From: CAYOOP01 sp964405685
Lineage (GTDB): Bacteria > Pseudomonadota > Alphaproteobacteria > Rickettsiales > SXRF01
Direction: 5' to 3'
DNA: 64,000 nucleotides
Assembly (NCBI GenBank): GCA_964405685.1
Contig: CAYOOP010000001.1
Location: forward strand, 429,819 to 493,818
A model generated the notes under the pieces. The model ran no database searches. It had not been told where the DNA came from and saw only the letters and a list, made by a program, of their open reading frames with translations. The first letter of the stretch is position 1, and every line of letters starts with the position of its first letter. Position numbers and translations under genes: made by a program. Positions 1 to 8,653 of this stretch are shown here, one piece after another.

Positions 1-40
1 TGGGTTCTAATCCCAAATCCCCAGTCCCGAATCCCTATTA

Positions 41-1156
41 TTAGAACTGAGGCCGGCCCGCAAGCGGTAAAGGGGTGGCGACGCGCTTGCCCATGGATGC
101 CTGCGTAAATTGCAACTTCAGATTGGCCGGGTTGTCGGATTCGGCGACTGCGGCATCTTCATCAATCAGCCCCGCCTGCACGAGCGCGAACAGCGATTGA
201 TCGAAAGACATCATGCCCATGTCCTTCCCACGCGCGATGTGCTCGGAAACATCGCGCAGCTTACCTTCGCGGATTAGATTTTTAATCACCCCTTGGTTCA
301 GCATAATCTCAAGCGCGAGCGAGCGCCCTTCATCTTTATTGCGAATTAGACGTTGGCACAGCAAGCCCTTCAAATTAAGCGATAGCGACAGGGCAACCTG
401 ATGGCGTTTTTCTTCCGGGAAAAAATTCATGATGCGCTCTAAGGCCTGCACCGAGTTCCCTGCATGGAGCGTGGCGATACACAAGTGACCGGTTTCTGAA
501 AACATGAGCGCGTGTTCCATGTTTTCGCGGTCACGGATTTCGCCGATGACTACCACATCCGGCCGTTGGCGCAGCACGTTTTTAAGCGCAATGCCGAACG
601 AATAGGTATCAATCCCCACGTCGCGCTGCGAGACGATGCAGCCTTTGTGATCATGGATAAATTCAATCGGGTCTTCAATCGTCACAATATGGCCGTGCGA
701 GCGTTCGTTGCGCCAGTCGACCATGGCGGCCATGGAAGTGGATTTGCCTGAACCCGTGGGGCCTACGAGCAGTACCAGCCCGCGTTTTTCGAGCGATAAG
801 TTGGCGTAGGATTCCGGCAGATTCAATTCCTGAATCGTCGGTATTTCCGGGCGAATGCGGCGAATGACAATACCGGTGGTCTGACGCTGGCGGAACAAAT
901 TGATCCGAAGCCGTACCTTACCTTTCCATTCCAGTGCACTGTTAAATTCCAACACCGAATCGAATTCTTCAATCACCGCAGCCGGCAGCAATTGCGAAAG
1001 CAAGTCGCGCACGTCGGCTTCAGTGAGCGGCGCAGACTCAATCGGCGATAGAGAGTCATTACCGCTGCGCACATAAGGCGGTGTGCCGACGGTTAAATAC
1101 ATGTCCGAGCCGTTATGAGTGACGAAGTGGTCGATATACGCGTCCATTGAAGGCAT
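41..1156 (-). CDS. pilU: Type IV pilus retraction ATPase, PilU-like
   Basis: PilT/PilU-family hexameric ATPase of 371 aa, a normal length, expected on the cytoplasmic face of the type IV pilus machine, where it helps depolymerise the pilus. The N-terminal PAS-like half is followed by a Walker A motif (GPTGSGKS, residues 132-139), an Asp box (TIEDPIEF), a Walker B region (VVVIGEIRD, about 201-209) and a His box (GHLCIATLHAG). The start codon overlaps the pilT stop (TAATG), so the two are translationally coupled. I call it PilU rather than PilT because it is the second, more divergent paralogue: its Asp/Walker region is RQRPDVVVIGEIRD and its C-terminal tail is long. A second in-frame ATG three codons later is possible. 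Confidence 0.9.
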   Translation of the reverse strand: MPSMDAYIDHFVTHNGSDMYLTVGTPPYVRSGNDSLSPIESAPLTEADVRDLLSQLLPAAVIEEFDSVLEFNSALEWKGKVRLRINLFRQRQTTGIVIRRIRPEIPTIQELNLPESYANLSLEKRGLVLLVGPTGSGKSTSMAAMVDWRNERSHGHIVTIEDPIEFIHDHKGCIVSQRDVGIDTYSFGIALKNVLRQRPDVVVIGEIRDRENMEHALMFSETGHLCIATLHAGNSVQALERIMNFFPEEKRHQVALSLSLNLKGLLCQRLIRNKDEGRSLALEIMLNQGVIKNLIREGKLRDVSEHIARGKDMGMMSFDQSLFALVQAGLIDEDAAVAESDNPANLKLQFTQASMGKRVATPLPLAGRPQF

Positions 1157-2286
1157 TAGAAGCCTCCTACCGCGGCGCTGCTGGAGCTGGAGCTAGGCTT
1201 GCTCGGTTTTTTACTACCGTCATCACCGAAGCGCTTGGCTTCTTCTTCGGTTTCCTCGCGCGAGCCGGTAAATAGCGCTTCGCGCGCTACTTGCTCGGTG
1301 ATGATGCCGGCGTCCATCAACCCGTAAATATTATCGCGCATGGTGCGCATGCCGAGTTTCGCGCCAATCTGAATGAGCGACGTCATCTGCGGGATTTTAT
1401 TTTCGCGAATCAGGTTGCGGATCGCCGGCGTTGCCAGCATGATCTCGTGTGCTGCCACGCGGCCGCCCTCGCGTTTTTTAAGCAAGGTTTGCGTAATCAC
1501 GGCCTGTAGTGCCACTGACAGCATCGAGCGCACCATTTCTTTATCGTGCGCAGGGAACACGTCGATAATCCGGTCGATCGTCTCTGGCGCGGAATTGGTG
1601 TGCAGTGTGCCCATGACCAAGTGGCCGGTTTCAGCGGCGGTTAAGGCGAGCTGAATCGTTTCCAAATCGCGCAGCTCACCGACTAAAATAATATCCGGGT
1701 CTTCACGCAGCGAGCTCCTGAGCGCACGCGCAAATGAATTGGTGTGCCGTCCGACCTCGCGCTGGTTGATGAGTGATTTTTTGGAGGAGTGTACAAACTC
1801 GATCGGATCTTCGATCGTCAAAATATGTTTGCTGGTGGTGGTGTTGATGTAATCGATCATTGCCGCAAGTGTGGTGGATTTTCCCGAACCGGTGGGGCCC
1901 GTTACCAAAATCAACCCTTTATGAAACTCGCACAGTTTTTTGAAAATTTCCGGCGCCTGCAAATCGCTCAAGGATTTAATACGCGTCGGGATGCTACGCA
2001 TGACCGCGGCGGGGCCGTGCAAATTGTTAAACGCGTTGACGCGAAACCGCAAATTCTCACCAAACGAAATAGCAAAGTCGATTTCAAGGTCTTGTTCAAA
2101 CACGGAGCGCTGTTGTTCGGTCATGAGCGCATAGAGCATTTGCTTAATGTCTTCGGCCGTGAGCGCGCCGCCTTTAAACGGCACGATTTCGCCGTTCAAA
2201 CGCAAAATCGGCGGATTGGTCGGCGACAGGTGCAGATCGGACGCACCATTGCGCTGCATTTCAACGAGAAGTTCGGTAATTTCCAT
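1156..2286 (-). CDS. pilT: Type IV pilus twitching motility ATPase PilT
   Basis: Pilus retraction ATPase of about 376 aa. It has the N-terminal GASDLHLS signature, Walker A (TGPTGSGKST, about residues 129-138), the Asp box TIEDPIEFVHSS, Walker B (IILVGELRD), the His box (GHLVMGTLHT) and the AIRNLIRE motif typical of PilT. The C-terminal tail is Ser/Lys-rich and looks disordered. ATG at 2286 is preferred; an in-frame GTG lies two codons upstream (2292). The gene sits between a secreted TPR protein (upstream) and pilU (downstream, 1-bp overlap), all in one direction, so a retraction-motor operon is likely. No pilin or pilB is present in the window. Confidence 0.93.
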   Translation of the reverse strand: MEITELLVEMQRNGASDLHLSPTNPPILRLNGEIVPFKGGALTAEDIKQMLYALMTEQQRSVFEQDLEIDFAISFGENLRFRVNAFNNLHGPAAVMRSIPTRIKSLSDLQAPEIFKKLCEFHKGLILVTGPTGSGKSTTLAAMIDYINTTTSKHILTIEDPIEFVHSSKKSLINQREVGRHTNSFARALRSSLREDPDIILVGELRDLETIQLALTAAETGHLVMGTLHTNSAPETIDRIIDVFPAHDKEMVRSMLSVALQAVITQTLLKKREGGRVAAHEIMLATPAIRNLIRENKIPQMTSLIQIGAKLGMRTMRDNIYGLMDAGIITEQVAREALFTGSREETEEEAKRFGDDGSKKPSKPSSSSSSAAVGGF

Positions 2287-2317
2287 GGCCACCGGGCTTG
2301 AGACGGGTGAAATTCAC

Positions 2318-4036
2318 CTATCTATTAGACCGCAGAAAGGTTAACCGATCCTGAACCGCTTTAATGTTAACGCCTAAGGTTTCGCCGCGCATATAGGCAT
2401 CTAAGATATTGGAATATAAAGAAGAAGCTTCATCCTTTTTCCCCATCTTATCAAACATCACCGCTAAATTATACTTGTACGAGAGGTTCTCCGGAGCCAA
2501 AGAAACCGCCTTGCTCATGGACTGTGTGGCGGCGACATAGTCGCCCTTCTTCTGATAAATCACTGCCATTTGTGCGGGAATGGCACTGAAATCAGGGTTG
2601 CGAACCATCAGGGTTTGTAATTTTCCGAGCGCCTCATCCGGCGCTTCTTCCGCCACAAGGCCCAAGAAGTTATTCAGCGCATCGCGATTGGTGGGGTCTT
2701 TGGTCAGCACATCCGCATAGAGCGGACGCGCAAGATTAAATTGCCCCGCGCGGTGATATGCAATGGCGAGCCCCAGCTTGGCTTGCACATTCTCAGGCTC
2801 CGTCCCCAGTGCATTTTTATAGATTTCAACCGCAACGCTTGTTTCACCGTTGATCAAGGCGTTATAAGCTTTTTCGAGTTCGTAGCCGATGTCGAGCCCC
2901 GGCTTTTTCACCATGATGTCTAGGCGATTGTTCTTGGGCGAGGCTTCCGACGTTGACGCGTCAAACACCTCATTGGTTTTGTGTTCACGTCCAATCGTCA
3001 TGTGTTCGGTTTTTTCTTCCTTGGGGGTATCCACTCCCGCCGGAATTTTTGACAGAGTCTTTTTGGAATCTTTGGAAAGTTTAGGATCGGGCGTTGCGAT
3101 AGGCGTTGCGGCAACCGCAGTGCTAGGTGCAGGCGATTTGAGCGCTTGATCCACCACTTGCTGCGGTTCTGAAACCACAGATACAGGAGCAGTGGCGAGC
3201 GCAGGTGCTGGCGGTGGTGTTTCAACTGCGGGTGCGGGTGGCGGTGTAGCGGCTACCGGCGCAGGGGGTGGAGCGGGGGGCGCTTTACCCGTTACATCAA
3301 CCGGTTCAGGCAATGGCTCGGCTGCGTCGGTTGCTACCAGCGGGGCGGGTGCACCGGCTGCGGGTGCAAGCTCGGCCAAAGTAACGGTGGAGGCATGGGT
3401 TTGTGCCACTGGCGCGATTGCTTGCGGAGCAACATAGGGTATTTCCACTACCGCTTCTTGCGCTGGCACAGGAGCAATCGCCGAAAGCGCGGCGATGAAG
3501 GAAGCCACACTAAGCGGCGGCGCAACCTTTACCGGCGTTTTAGGCGCCACCGGCATGGGCGGAACATAGGTAGTTTGAACGCTAGCAGCGCCGGGAGTGG
3601 CGATAGCCACAGGCGCTTGACTTGGCGGTTCCACCAGTGTTGGCGGTTGATAAATACCTTGCGCTTGCGGCACATCCCCCACGCTGACTTTCAGCGGTGT
3701 TGGGCTAGCAAGCTTGGGCTTGAGTATGTCAGCGGCGCTGTTACGCTGACTGATCATTAAGCGTTTGGGTCCCGAAGGCGGCTGCGCGATAGGCTTGCCT
3801 ACACCACTTTGAAATACATTCGAAAGCTGCACGTCCATCAACTGCACCGGCAAGGTTTTATCAACCACATCCGCGGTCGGTTGATCGGCCGGTAAACTTG
3901 GTATGTTGACCACCAGTGGTTTGCCGCGCGTGATGGTCACTTCTTTAGAGACAGCTGCGCTATCATCAGCCGTGGCGTTGCGTGCAAAGGCTGAGAAAAT
4001 CAAAACAAAGCATAGACTAGCTTTGAAAACGCGCAA
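2318..4036 (-). CDS. Secreted proline-rich TPR protein, possible pilus accessory
   Basis: A 572-aa protein with an N-terminal signal peptide (MRVFKASLCFVLIFSAFARN, about 23 residues). A segment around residues 33-45 (VTITRGKPLVVNI) recalls the N-terminal domain of pilus secretins. A long Pro/Ala/Val-rich low-complexity region follows (about 110-320), then four or five tetratricopeptide repeats (about 380-560). The start is a TTG, the only sensible start before the signal peptide, with an AGGG about 8 nt upstream. Only 25-31 bp separate it from pilT, so it probably heads the pilT-pilU operon. The layout recalls MshN-type or other TPR pilus-assembly proteins, but this is inference; the specific function is unknown. 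Confidence 0.65.
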   Translation of the reverse strand: MRVFKASLCFVLIFSAFARNATADDSAAVSKEVTITRGKPLVVNIPSLPADQPTADVVDKTLPVQLMDVQLSNVFQSGVGKPIAQPPSGPKRLMISQRNSAADILKPKLASPTPLKVSVGDVPQAQGIYQPPTLVEPPSQAPVAIATPGAASVQTTYVPPMPVAPKTPVKVAPPLSVASFIAALSAIAPVPAQEAVVEIPYVAPQAIAPVAQTHASTVTLAELAPAAGAPAPLVATDAAEPLPEPVDVTGKAPPAPPPAPVAATPPPAPAVETPPPAPALATAPVSVVSEPQQVVDQALKSPAPSTAVAATPIATPDPKLSKDSKKTLSKIPAGVDTPKEEKTEHMTIGREHKTNEVFDASTSEASPKNNRLDIMVKKPGLDIGYELEKAYNALINGETSVAVEIYKNALGTEPENVQAKLGLAIAYHRAGQFNLARPLYADVLTKDPTNRDALNNFLGLVAEEAPDEALGKLQTLMVRNPDFSAIPAQMAVIYQKKGDYVAATQSMSKAVSLAPENLSYKYNLAVMFDKMGKKDEASSLYSNILDAYMRGETLGVNIKAVQDRLTFLRSNR

Positions 4037-4139
4037 ATGGTTACCCTGTTTTTTTTAAACCAACTGCGGTGAAGTGTAAGCGATATTTTTTCTGTTAGCG
4101 AGAAAAAAAGAATTGAATCAAGATAATAATTTTGAGCGC

Positions 4140-4799
4140 CTACTCCGACGTCGCTGCGTGCGACTGCAGCCATCTTTTCATCAACCCAATTTCCTGTGAC
4201 TGAGAGCGGATAATATCGCGCGATAGTTTTAGCAGCGCCGGATCTTCGCCCTCATCTAACATCACCTCGGCCATGTCGATCGCACCTTGGTGATGCGGAA
4301 TCATCCCACGCGCAAAATCAATATCAGGGTCGCCGGTGTAGATAATGTCCATGCCCTGATGCATTGTGTGCATGGTAGCTTCAAAACGTTTCTCCGATTC
4401 GGTGTTTGCGGCTGGTTTAGATTCACCGCGCGTTGCCAACCAGTGGTTCATCATCGCAATTTCCTGCTCTTGCGCGGCGATGATCAGCTTTGCAAGCGCA
4501 GCGATTTCTTTGTCCTGGCCGTATTTCAGCACGATTTTAGCCATGTCGATCGCACCTTGATGATGCGGCACCATGCCACGTGTAAAGTCAGTATCGAAAT
4601 CACCCGTGTAGGCAATTGCCATACCCTGATGCATTTTGTGCATGGACTTTTTGTAAGCCTTGGTGGAGGGCGCGCCACAATTGCACTTTTCATTTTTGGC
4701 GTGTGCGTGCTTGTGCGCATGCGAGTGATGTGCGTGGTCACCAGCAAATGCGGGTGAACACATCAGCGCAAGCGCTGCAAGCAAAGAAGAAAGTTTCAT
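4140..4799 (-). CDS. Exported DUF305 protein, tandem domain, His-rich
   Basis: A 219-aa exported protein with a signal peptide (residues 1-19, cleavage after AFA), a histidine-rich stretch followed by a CNC pair (about 21-41), and two copies of a DUF305 repeat (about 53-124 and 143-214). Each copy has the HQGM, RGM(V/I)PHHQGAIDMA and Q(E/S)QEI..M..WL signatures. Some DUF305 proteins (for example CopM) bind copper in the periplasm; the His/Met/Cys content here fits metal binding, but the metal is not shown. An AAGGAG ribosome-binding site sits just upstream of the ATG. It is followed by a peroxiredoxin gene upstream on the same strand (22-bp gap), suggesting a metal or oxidative stress link. 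Confidence 0.75.
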   Translation of the reverse strand: MKLSSLLAALALMCSPAFAGDHAHHSHAHKHAHAKNEKCNCGAPSTKAYKKSMHKMHQGMAIAYTGDFDTDFTRGMVPHHQGAIDMAKIVLKYGQDKEIAALAKLIIAAQEQEIAMMNHWLATRGESKPAANTESEKRFEATMHTMHQGMDIIYTGDPDIDFARGMIPHHQGAIDMAEVMLDEGEDPALLKLSRDIIRSQSQEIGLMKRWLQSHAATSE

Positions 4800-4820
4800 A
4801 GGGCGCTCCTTTGTTTTGAG

Positions 4821-5423
4821 TTATAGATTCGAGGCTTCTTTTTTCAGGTAAGCAGCCACGCCTTCGGCATTTGGCTTCATACCGTCTTCGCCGCGTTCCC
4901 AGCCGGCTGGGCAGACATCCCCGTTTTCCTCGAAGAACTGGAGTGCGTCGACCATGCGGATGGCTTCGTCAATGTTGCGACCGAGCGGTAAATTGTTGAC
5001 CACCTGGTGTTGCACAATGCCCTTGCTATCAATTAAAAACGTGCCGCGCAGCGAGACTTTTTCACCAATTAACACATCATAATCCCGCGCGATTTGTTTG
5101 GTGAGATCCGCGATCATCGGGAACTGCACATTGCCAATGCCGCCTTTTTCCACCGGTGTTTGTTTCCACGCCAGATGTGTGAAATGCGAATCAATCGAAC
5201 ACGCAATCACTTCGGTTTTGCGCAGCTTGAACTCTTTCAGACGATTGTTAAAGGCAATAATTTCCGAAGGGCACACGAAAGTAAAGTCCAGTGGGTAGAA
5301 AAACAACACAATGTTCTTGCCCTTGCCGAATTTCTTGAGGTTAAAATTGTCATCAAACGAATTATCCGGCATCACGGCAGTTGCAGTAAAATCCGGTGCC
5401 TCTTTGCCAACGAGTACAGCCAT
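4821..5423 (-). CDS. 2-Cys peroxiredoxin (AhpC/Prx1 type)
   Basis: Thiol peroxidase that reduces hydrogen peroxide and organic peroxides in the cytosol. The peroxidatic cysteine is in FYPLDFTFVCPSEI (Cys about 51) and the resolving cysteine in NGDVCPAGW (Cys about 171), the typical 2-Cys arrangement. The length of 200 aa is normal. An upstream ATG at 5429 directly abuts the AGGAG ribosome-binding site, so the ATG at 5423, six bases from it, is the better start and gives the usual N-terminus MAVLVGKEAPDF. No AhpF or AhpD gene is nearby. Confidence 0.92.
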   Translation of the reverse strand: MAVLVGKEAPDFTATAVMPDNSFDDNFNLKKFGKGKNIVLFFYPLDFTFVCPSEIIAFNNRLKEFKLRKTEVIACSIDSHFTHLAWKQTPVEKGGIGNVQFPMIADLTKQIARDYDVLIGEKVSLRGTFLIDSKGIVQHQVVNNLPLGRNIDEAIRMVDALQFFEENGDVCPAGWERGEDGMKPNAEGVAAYLKKEASNL

Positions 5424-5449
5424 AGTCATCTCCTAAAATGTGTGGGCAC

Positions 5450-5483
5450 CTCTAAAAACACGCTAAACCACGCGCTTTTAGAG
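5450..5483. promoter_or_regulatory. Inverted repeat upstream of the peroxiredoxin gene
   Basis: CTCTAAAA (5450-5457) and TTTTAGAG (5476-5483) form a perfect 8-bp inverted repeat separated by 18 bp. It lies 27 bp upstream of the peroxiredoxin start, in the intergenic gap shared with the divergent SURF1 gene. It could be an operator or part of a hairpin in the leader. No factor can be assigned from sequence. Confidence 0.35.
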
Positions 5484-5548
5484 ACACCCTGAGGTTAAAC
5501 AATAGAGCAGTATAGACATATAGTCGACTTCTCACTAAGTTACAAGAC

Positions 5549-6169
5549 ATGCTGAAATTCAAAAATCCCGGAATCGTCCCGATCATTTTTATTATTTGCG
5601 CAACCGCTGTACTGCTGTCACTCAGTGCCTGGCAGTTCAAGCGCTTGGCGTGGAAAGAGGAGCTCCTCTCCCAAATTGAAACGGCGATGAGCGCGCCCGC
5701 CGTTACCAGCATCACTGGCGATGTCGGCTACCATAAAGCCCTCTTGACCGGTGCTTACATAAACACCCCCCCCCTCCGCTTTGTCGGCACCAAAAGCAAT
5801 GGCTATGTCTACTATGTGTCGTTTAAGCTGGACGACAGCGATGAAATCATCCTCATCAATCGTGGCTGGTTCGAAGCCAAGGATGGGCCTAAAATCGAAC
5901 CTGGTATCGTCACGGTGGAGGGTATCCTGCGCCCCTTCCACGAAAAACGCCGCTTCGCCCCTGAAAATGCGCCCGATAAAAACATCTGGTTTACCGAAAA
6001 CGTTGCCGAAATTCACGCCACCACCGGCCTTACCATTGCACCCTATGTACTAGAGACCGGGAAAATCCCACCGCTTCGGAACGACCATTTGGGCTACGCC
6101 ATCACCTGGCTTATTCTTGCCATTCTCGGTCTCGTGATGTTTGCACTTTATTGTAAGGAAAAACCCTAA
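5549..6169 (+). CDS. SURF1 family cytochrome oxidase assembly protein
   Basis: A 206-aa inner-membrane protein of the SURF1/Shy1 family, which helps insert haem into subunit I of aa3-type cytochrome c oxidase. It has the expected two transmembrane helices, one at each end (about residues 8-27 and 183-203), with a periplasmic domain between. Family signatures include WQFKRLAWKEELL after the first helix and LINRGWF in the middle. Its TAA stop overlaps the stop of the convergent ribA gene by 4 bp. No cox genes are in the window, so the oxidase must be encoded elsewhere. Confidence 0.85.
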   Translation: MLKFKNPGIVPIIFIICATAVLLSLSAWQFKRLAWKEELLSQIETAMSAPAVTSITGDVGYHKALLTGAYINTPPLRFVGTKSNGYVYYVSFKLDDSDEIILINRGWFEAKDGPKIEPGIVTVEGILRPFHEKRRFAPENAPDKNIWFTENVAEIHATTGLTIAPYVLETGKIPPLRNDHLGYAITWLILAILGLVMFALYCKEKP

Positions 6170-7023
6170 GCCTTGTGCCCAAACCGTTCGATTTTGGTTT
6201 GCACATAGTCATGATTGTGCGGGTTATGTGCCGTATGCAGCGTTTCCGTTTTTGCAATACGCACGCCGCACGCTTCCAGCGCGGCACCTTTATCGGGGTT
6301 GTTGGTTAGCAGTGTCACGGCGTTAATTCCAAGCATCTTCAACATCGCACCGGCAATCGAAAAATCCCGCTCGTCGGCTTCAAACCCAAGAGCTTCATTC
6401 GCATCGACTGTATCCAACCCCTCCGATTGTAACTGATACGCGCGCAGCTTATGCGCTAGCCCAATACCCCGGCCTTCCTGATTCAAATAGAGCAACACAC
6501 CCGCGCCCGCTTTTGCCATGCGCTCCAGCGCTTCTTTCAACTGCGTCCCGCAATCGCAGCGCAAGCTTGCGAGCACATCACCGGTGATGCACGAAGAATG
6601 CACGCGGCAAAGCGGCGCGGCAGCTTTTTCAGCCTCGCCAATCAGCAAAGCAAAATGCGTAAGTCCGCCGTCTTCAAATCCAAGAATGCGGGTATTTTCA
6701 TGCGCCTCAATAGGCAGTGCCACAGGCTTCGGCGTGACTTGTTTCAACTGCGGCGATGCATTCAAAAACGCTTTAACGTCTTCCAGTTTCAACCCAGCTT
6801 CGTTGGTTTCTTTGACCCACAGCTCGGGCAAAATCCCCGCACGCTTGGCAAGCTCCAGTACTACTATTTCGCGCTCGCTTAATGTTGCTGATTCACGCAC
6901 CTCAGGCACAATGCGCTTGGTTCCCGCAGCTTCAGCTACCACTACCTCAAGCCCAGCAATCACCACAGGAAATCCGAGGCGAAGGTCCACAAGCGCGTGG
7001 TGAATGTGTCGCAGAGGTTGCAT
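6166..7023 (-). CDS. ribA: GTP cyclohydrolase II
   Basis: First committed enzyme of riboflavin synthesis, converting GTP to 2,5-diamino-6-ribosylamino-pyrimidinone phosphate and formate. The zinc-binding cysteines are visible in CRVHSSCITGDV and LRCDCGTQ, and the GTP/catalytic region in YLNQEGRGIGLAHKLRAY and ERDF. From the ATG at 7023 the protein is 285 aa, about 85 residues longer at the N-terminus than the E. coli enzyme. Such an N-terminal extension is usual in alphaproteobacterial RibA, but it does not carry a recognisable DHBP synthase. The reading frame stays open further upstream, into the start of the divergent aceB gene, but that part is not credible. The gene is convergent with SURF1. 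Confidence 0.9.
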   Translation of the reverse strand: MQPLRHIHHALVDLRLGFPVVIAGLEVVVAEAAGTKRIVPEVRESATLSEREIVVLELAKRAGILPELWVKETNEAGLKLEDVKAFLNASPQLKQVTPKPVALPIEAHENTRILGFEDGGLTHFALLIGEAEKAAAPLCRVHSSCITGDVLASLRCDCGTQLKEALERMAKAGAGVLLYLNQEGRGIGLAHKLRAYQLQSEGLDTVDANEALGFEADERDFSIAGAMLKMLGINAVTLLTNNPDKGAALEACGVRIAKTETLHTAHNPHNHDYVQTKIERFGHKA

Positions 7024-7081
7024 AAGTGAAAGGCTTCTACTAACTAATGGTTGTGTAATCCAAGCCCCATATAGGTCTCTT

Positions 7082-8653
7082 ATGTCTCTCCCACAAGCCA
7101 AAACCGCACAAATCTTGCAATTTTCGAAGCCCATCCCCGCCTGGATCCCGGCCGAAGCGATAGCGTTCGTGGCCGAGCTGGCCGAGCGCTTTGGCGCAAG
7201 AAGGCTCGAATTGCTGCAAAAACGCGTTGTACGCCAAAAGAAATTCGACGCTGGCGAATTGCCAGACTTTCTCCCCGAAACCAAAACTATCCGCGAATCT
7301 GCCTGGAAAGTTGCCTCCATTCCTGCTGACCTGCAGGACCGCCGCGTCGAAATCACCGGCCCCGTCGAACGTAAGATGATCATCAACGCCCTCAACTGCG
7401 GTGCGAAAGTCTTCATGGCGGATTTTGAAGATTCGCTCACCCCCACCTTCGAAAACGTGTTCGATGGCCAAAAAAATCTCTACGACGCGGTGCGCAAAAC
7501 CATCAGCTTCCAAAGTCCCGAAGGCAAAGAATATAAACTGAACGACCCAATCGCGACCCTGATTGTCCGTCCCCGCGGCTGGCATCTGGATGAAAAACAC
7601 GCGACCCTAAACGGCAAACCCATTGCTGGCGCGTTCCTTGATTTCGGCCTGTATTTTTACCTTAACGCCAAAGAGCAACTCACGCGCGGCTCGGGCCCGT
7701 ATTTCTATTTGCCCAAACTCGAAAACGCAGAAGAAGCCAAACTCTGGGCTGATATTTTTAATTTCGCCGAAGATACTCTCACGTTGAAACGCGGCACGAT
7801 TAAAGCAACGGTGTTAATCGAAGTCATCACCGCGACGTTTGAAATGCACGAAATTCTCCACGTGCTCAAAGACTATTGTGTGGGCCTTAACTGTGGCCGG
7901 TGGGATTATATTTTCAGCTTCATCAAAAAATTCCACACCCGCGGCGACAAAGTCCTCCCCGAACGCGGCCAGGTGACGATGACCACCCATTTCCTGCGCA
8001 GCTATTCGAAACTCTTGATCGCTACCTGCCATACTCGCGGTGCCTTCGCCATGGGCGGCATGAGCGCATTTATTCCGGTGAAAAACGACGAAGCCGCAAA
8101 CGATAAAGCCCTAACCCAAGTGCGTGCCGACAAAGAACGCGAAGCAGGCGACGGGCACGATGGCACCTGGGTTGCGCACCCTGCGCTGGTTGCTGTTGCC
8201 AGGCAAGTCTTCGACCGCATCATGCCAAATAAAAACCAATTGGATAAACCCGTCGAAGCCGTAAGTTTCACGCAAAAAGATTTACTCGCGATCCCCGAAG
8301 GTACGATCACCGAAACGGGCCTACGCAACAACATCTCGGTCTCCATCCAATATCTTGCCTCGTGGATTTCGGGTGTCGGATGTGTTCCGATTTTCAATTT
8401 GATGGAGGACGCCGCCACCGCCGAAATCGCCCGCTCGCAAGTCTGGCAGTGGATCCATCACAACGCCAAGCTTGCGGACGGCCGCGACGTCACACTCGAG
8501 CTTGTCAAATCCTGCATCAAAGAAGAAATCGAAAAAGTGCGCGCTAGCAGCAAGCTGCCGTATGACGACGCCGCGGCGATGTTCCTAAGCCTTGTCGAAC
8601 CTACCGAGTTCTGCGAATTCTTGACGCTGCCGGGCTACCAGAAAATCACTTAA
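7082..8653 (+). CDS. aceB: Malate synthase A
   Basis: Condenses glyoxylate with acetyl-CoA to malate in the glyoxylate bypass. The protein is 523 aa, the usual size of isoform A. Visible motifs are ADFEDSLTPTFENV, the glyoxylate-binding IVRPRGWH, the metal/glyoxylate region CGRWDYIFSFIKKF, and the C-terminal catalytic Asp region LMEDAATAEIARSQVWQWIH. The ATG at 7082 (MSLPQAKTAQ) matches family N-termini better than the ATG at 7004, which would overlap ribA. Isocitrate lyase is not in this window. Together with scoAB, gcdH and the fatty-acid enzyme downstream it suggests growth on acyl-CoA-yielding substrates. Its stop directly abuts the stop of the convergent methyltransferase gene. Confidence 0.95.
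   Translation: MSLPQAKTAQILQFSKPIPAWIPAEAIAFVAELAERFGARRLELLQKRVVRQKKFDAGELPDFLPETKTIRESAWKVASIPADLQDRRVEITGPVERKMIINALNCGAKVFMADFEDSLTPTFENVFDGQKNLYDAVRKTISFQSPEGKEYKLNDPIATLIVRPRGWHLDEKHATLNGKPIAGAFLDFGLYFYLNAKEQLTRGSGPYFYLPKLENAEEAKLWADIFNFAEDTLTLKRGTIKATVLIEVITATFEMHEILHVLKDYCVGLNCGRWDYIFSFIKKFHTRGDKVLPERGQVTMTTHFLRSYSKLLIATCHTRGAFAMGGMSAFIPVKNDEAANDKALTQVRADKEREAGDGHDGTWVAHPALVAVARQVFDRIMPNKNQLDKPVEAVSFTQKDLLAIPEGTITETGLRNNISVSIQYLASWISGVGCVPIFNLMEDAATAEIARSQVWQWIHHNAKLADGRDVTLELVKSCIKEEIEKVRASSKLPYDDAAAMFLSLVEPTEFCEFLTLPGYQKIT

Noticed and set aside
3192..3760. Open frames opposite the Pro/Ala-rich part of the TPR protein
   Set aside because: Gly/Ala-rich antisense readings of a low-complexity region; not genes.
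7024..7446. N-terminal extension of ribA into the aceB gene
   Set aside because: The extra 141 residues are the antisense reading of aceB and resemble no RibA domain; the ATG at 7023 is the natural start.
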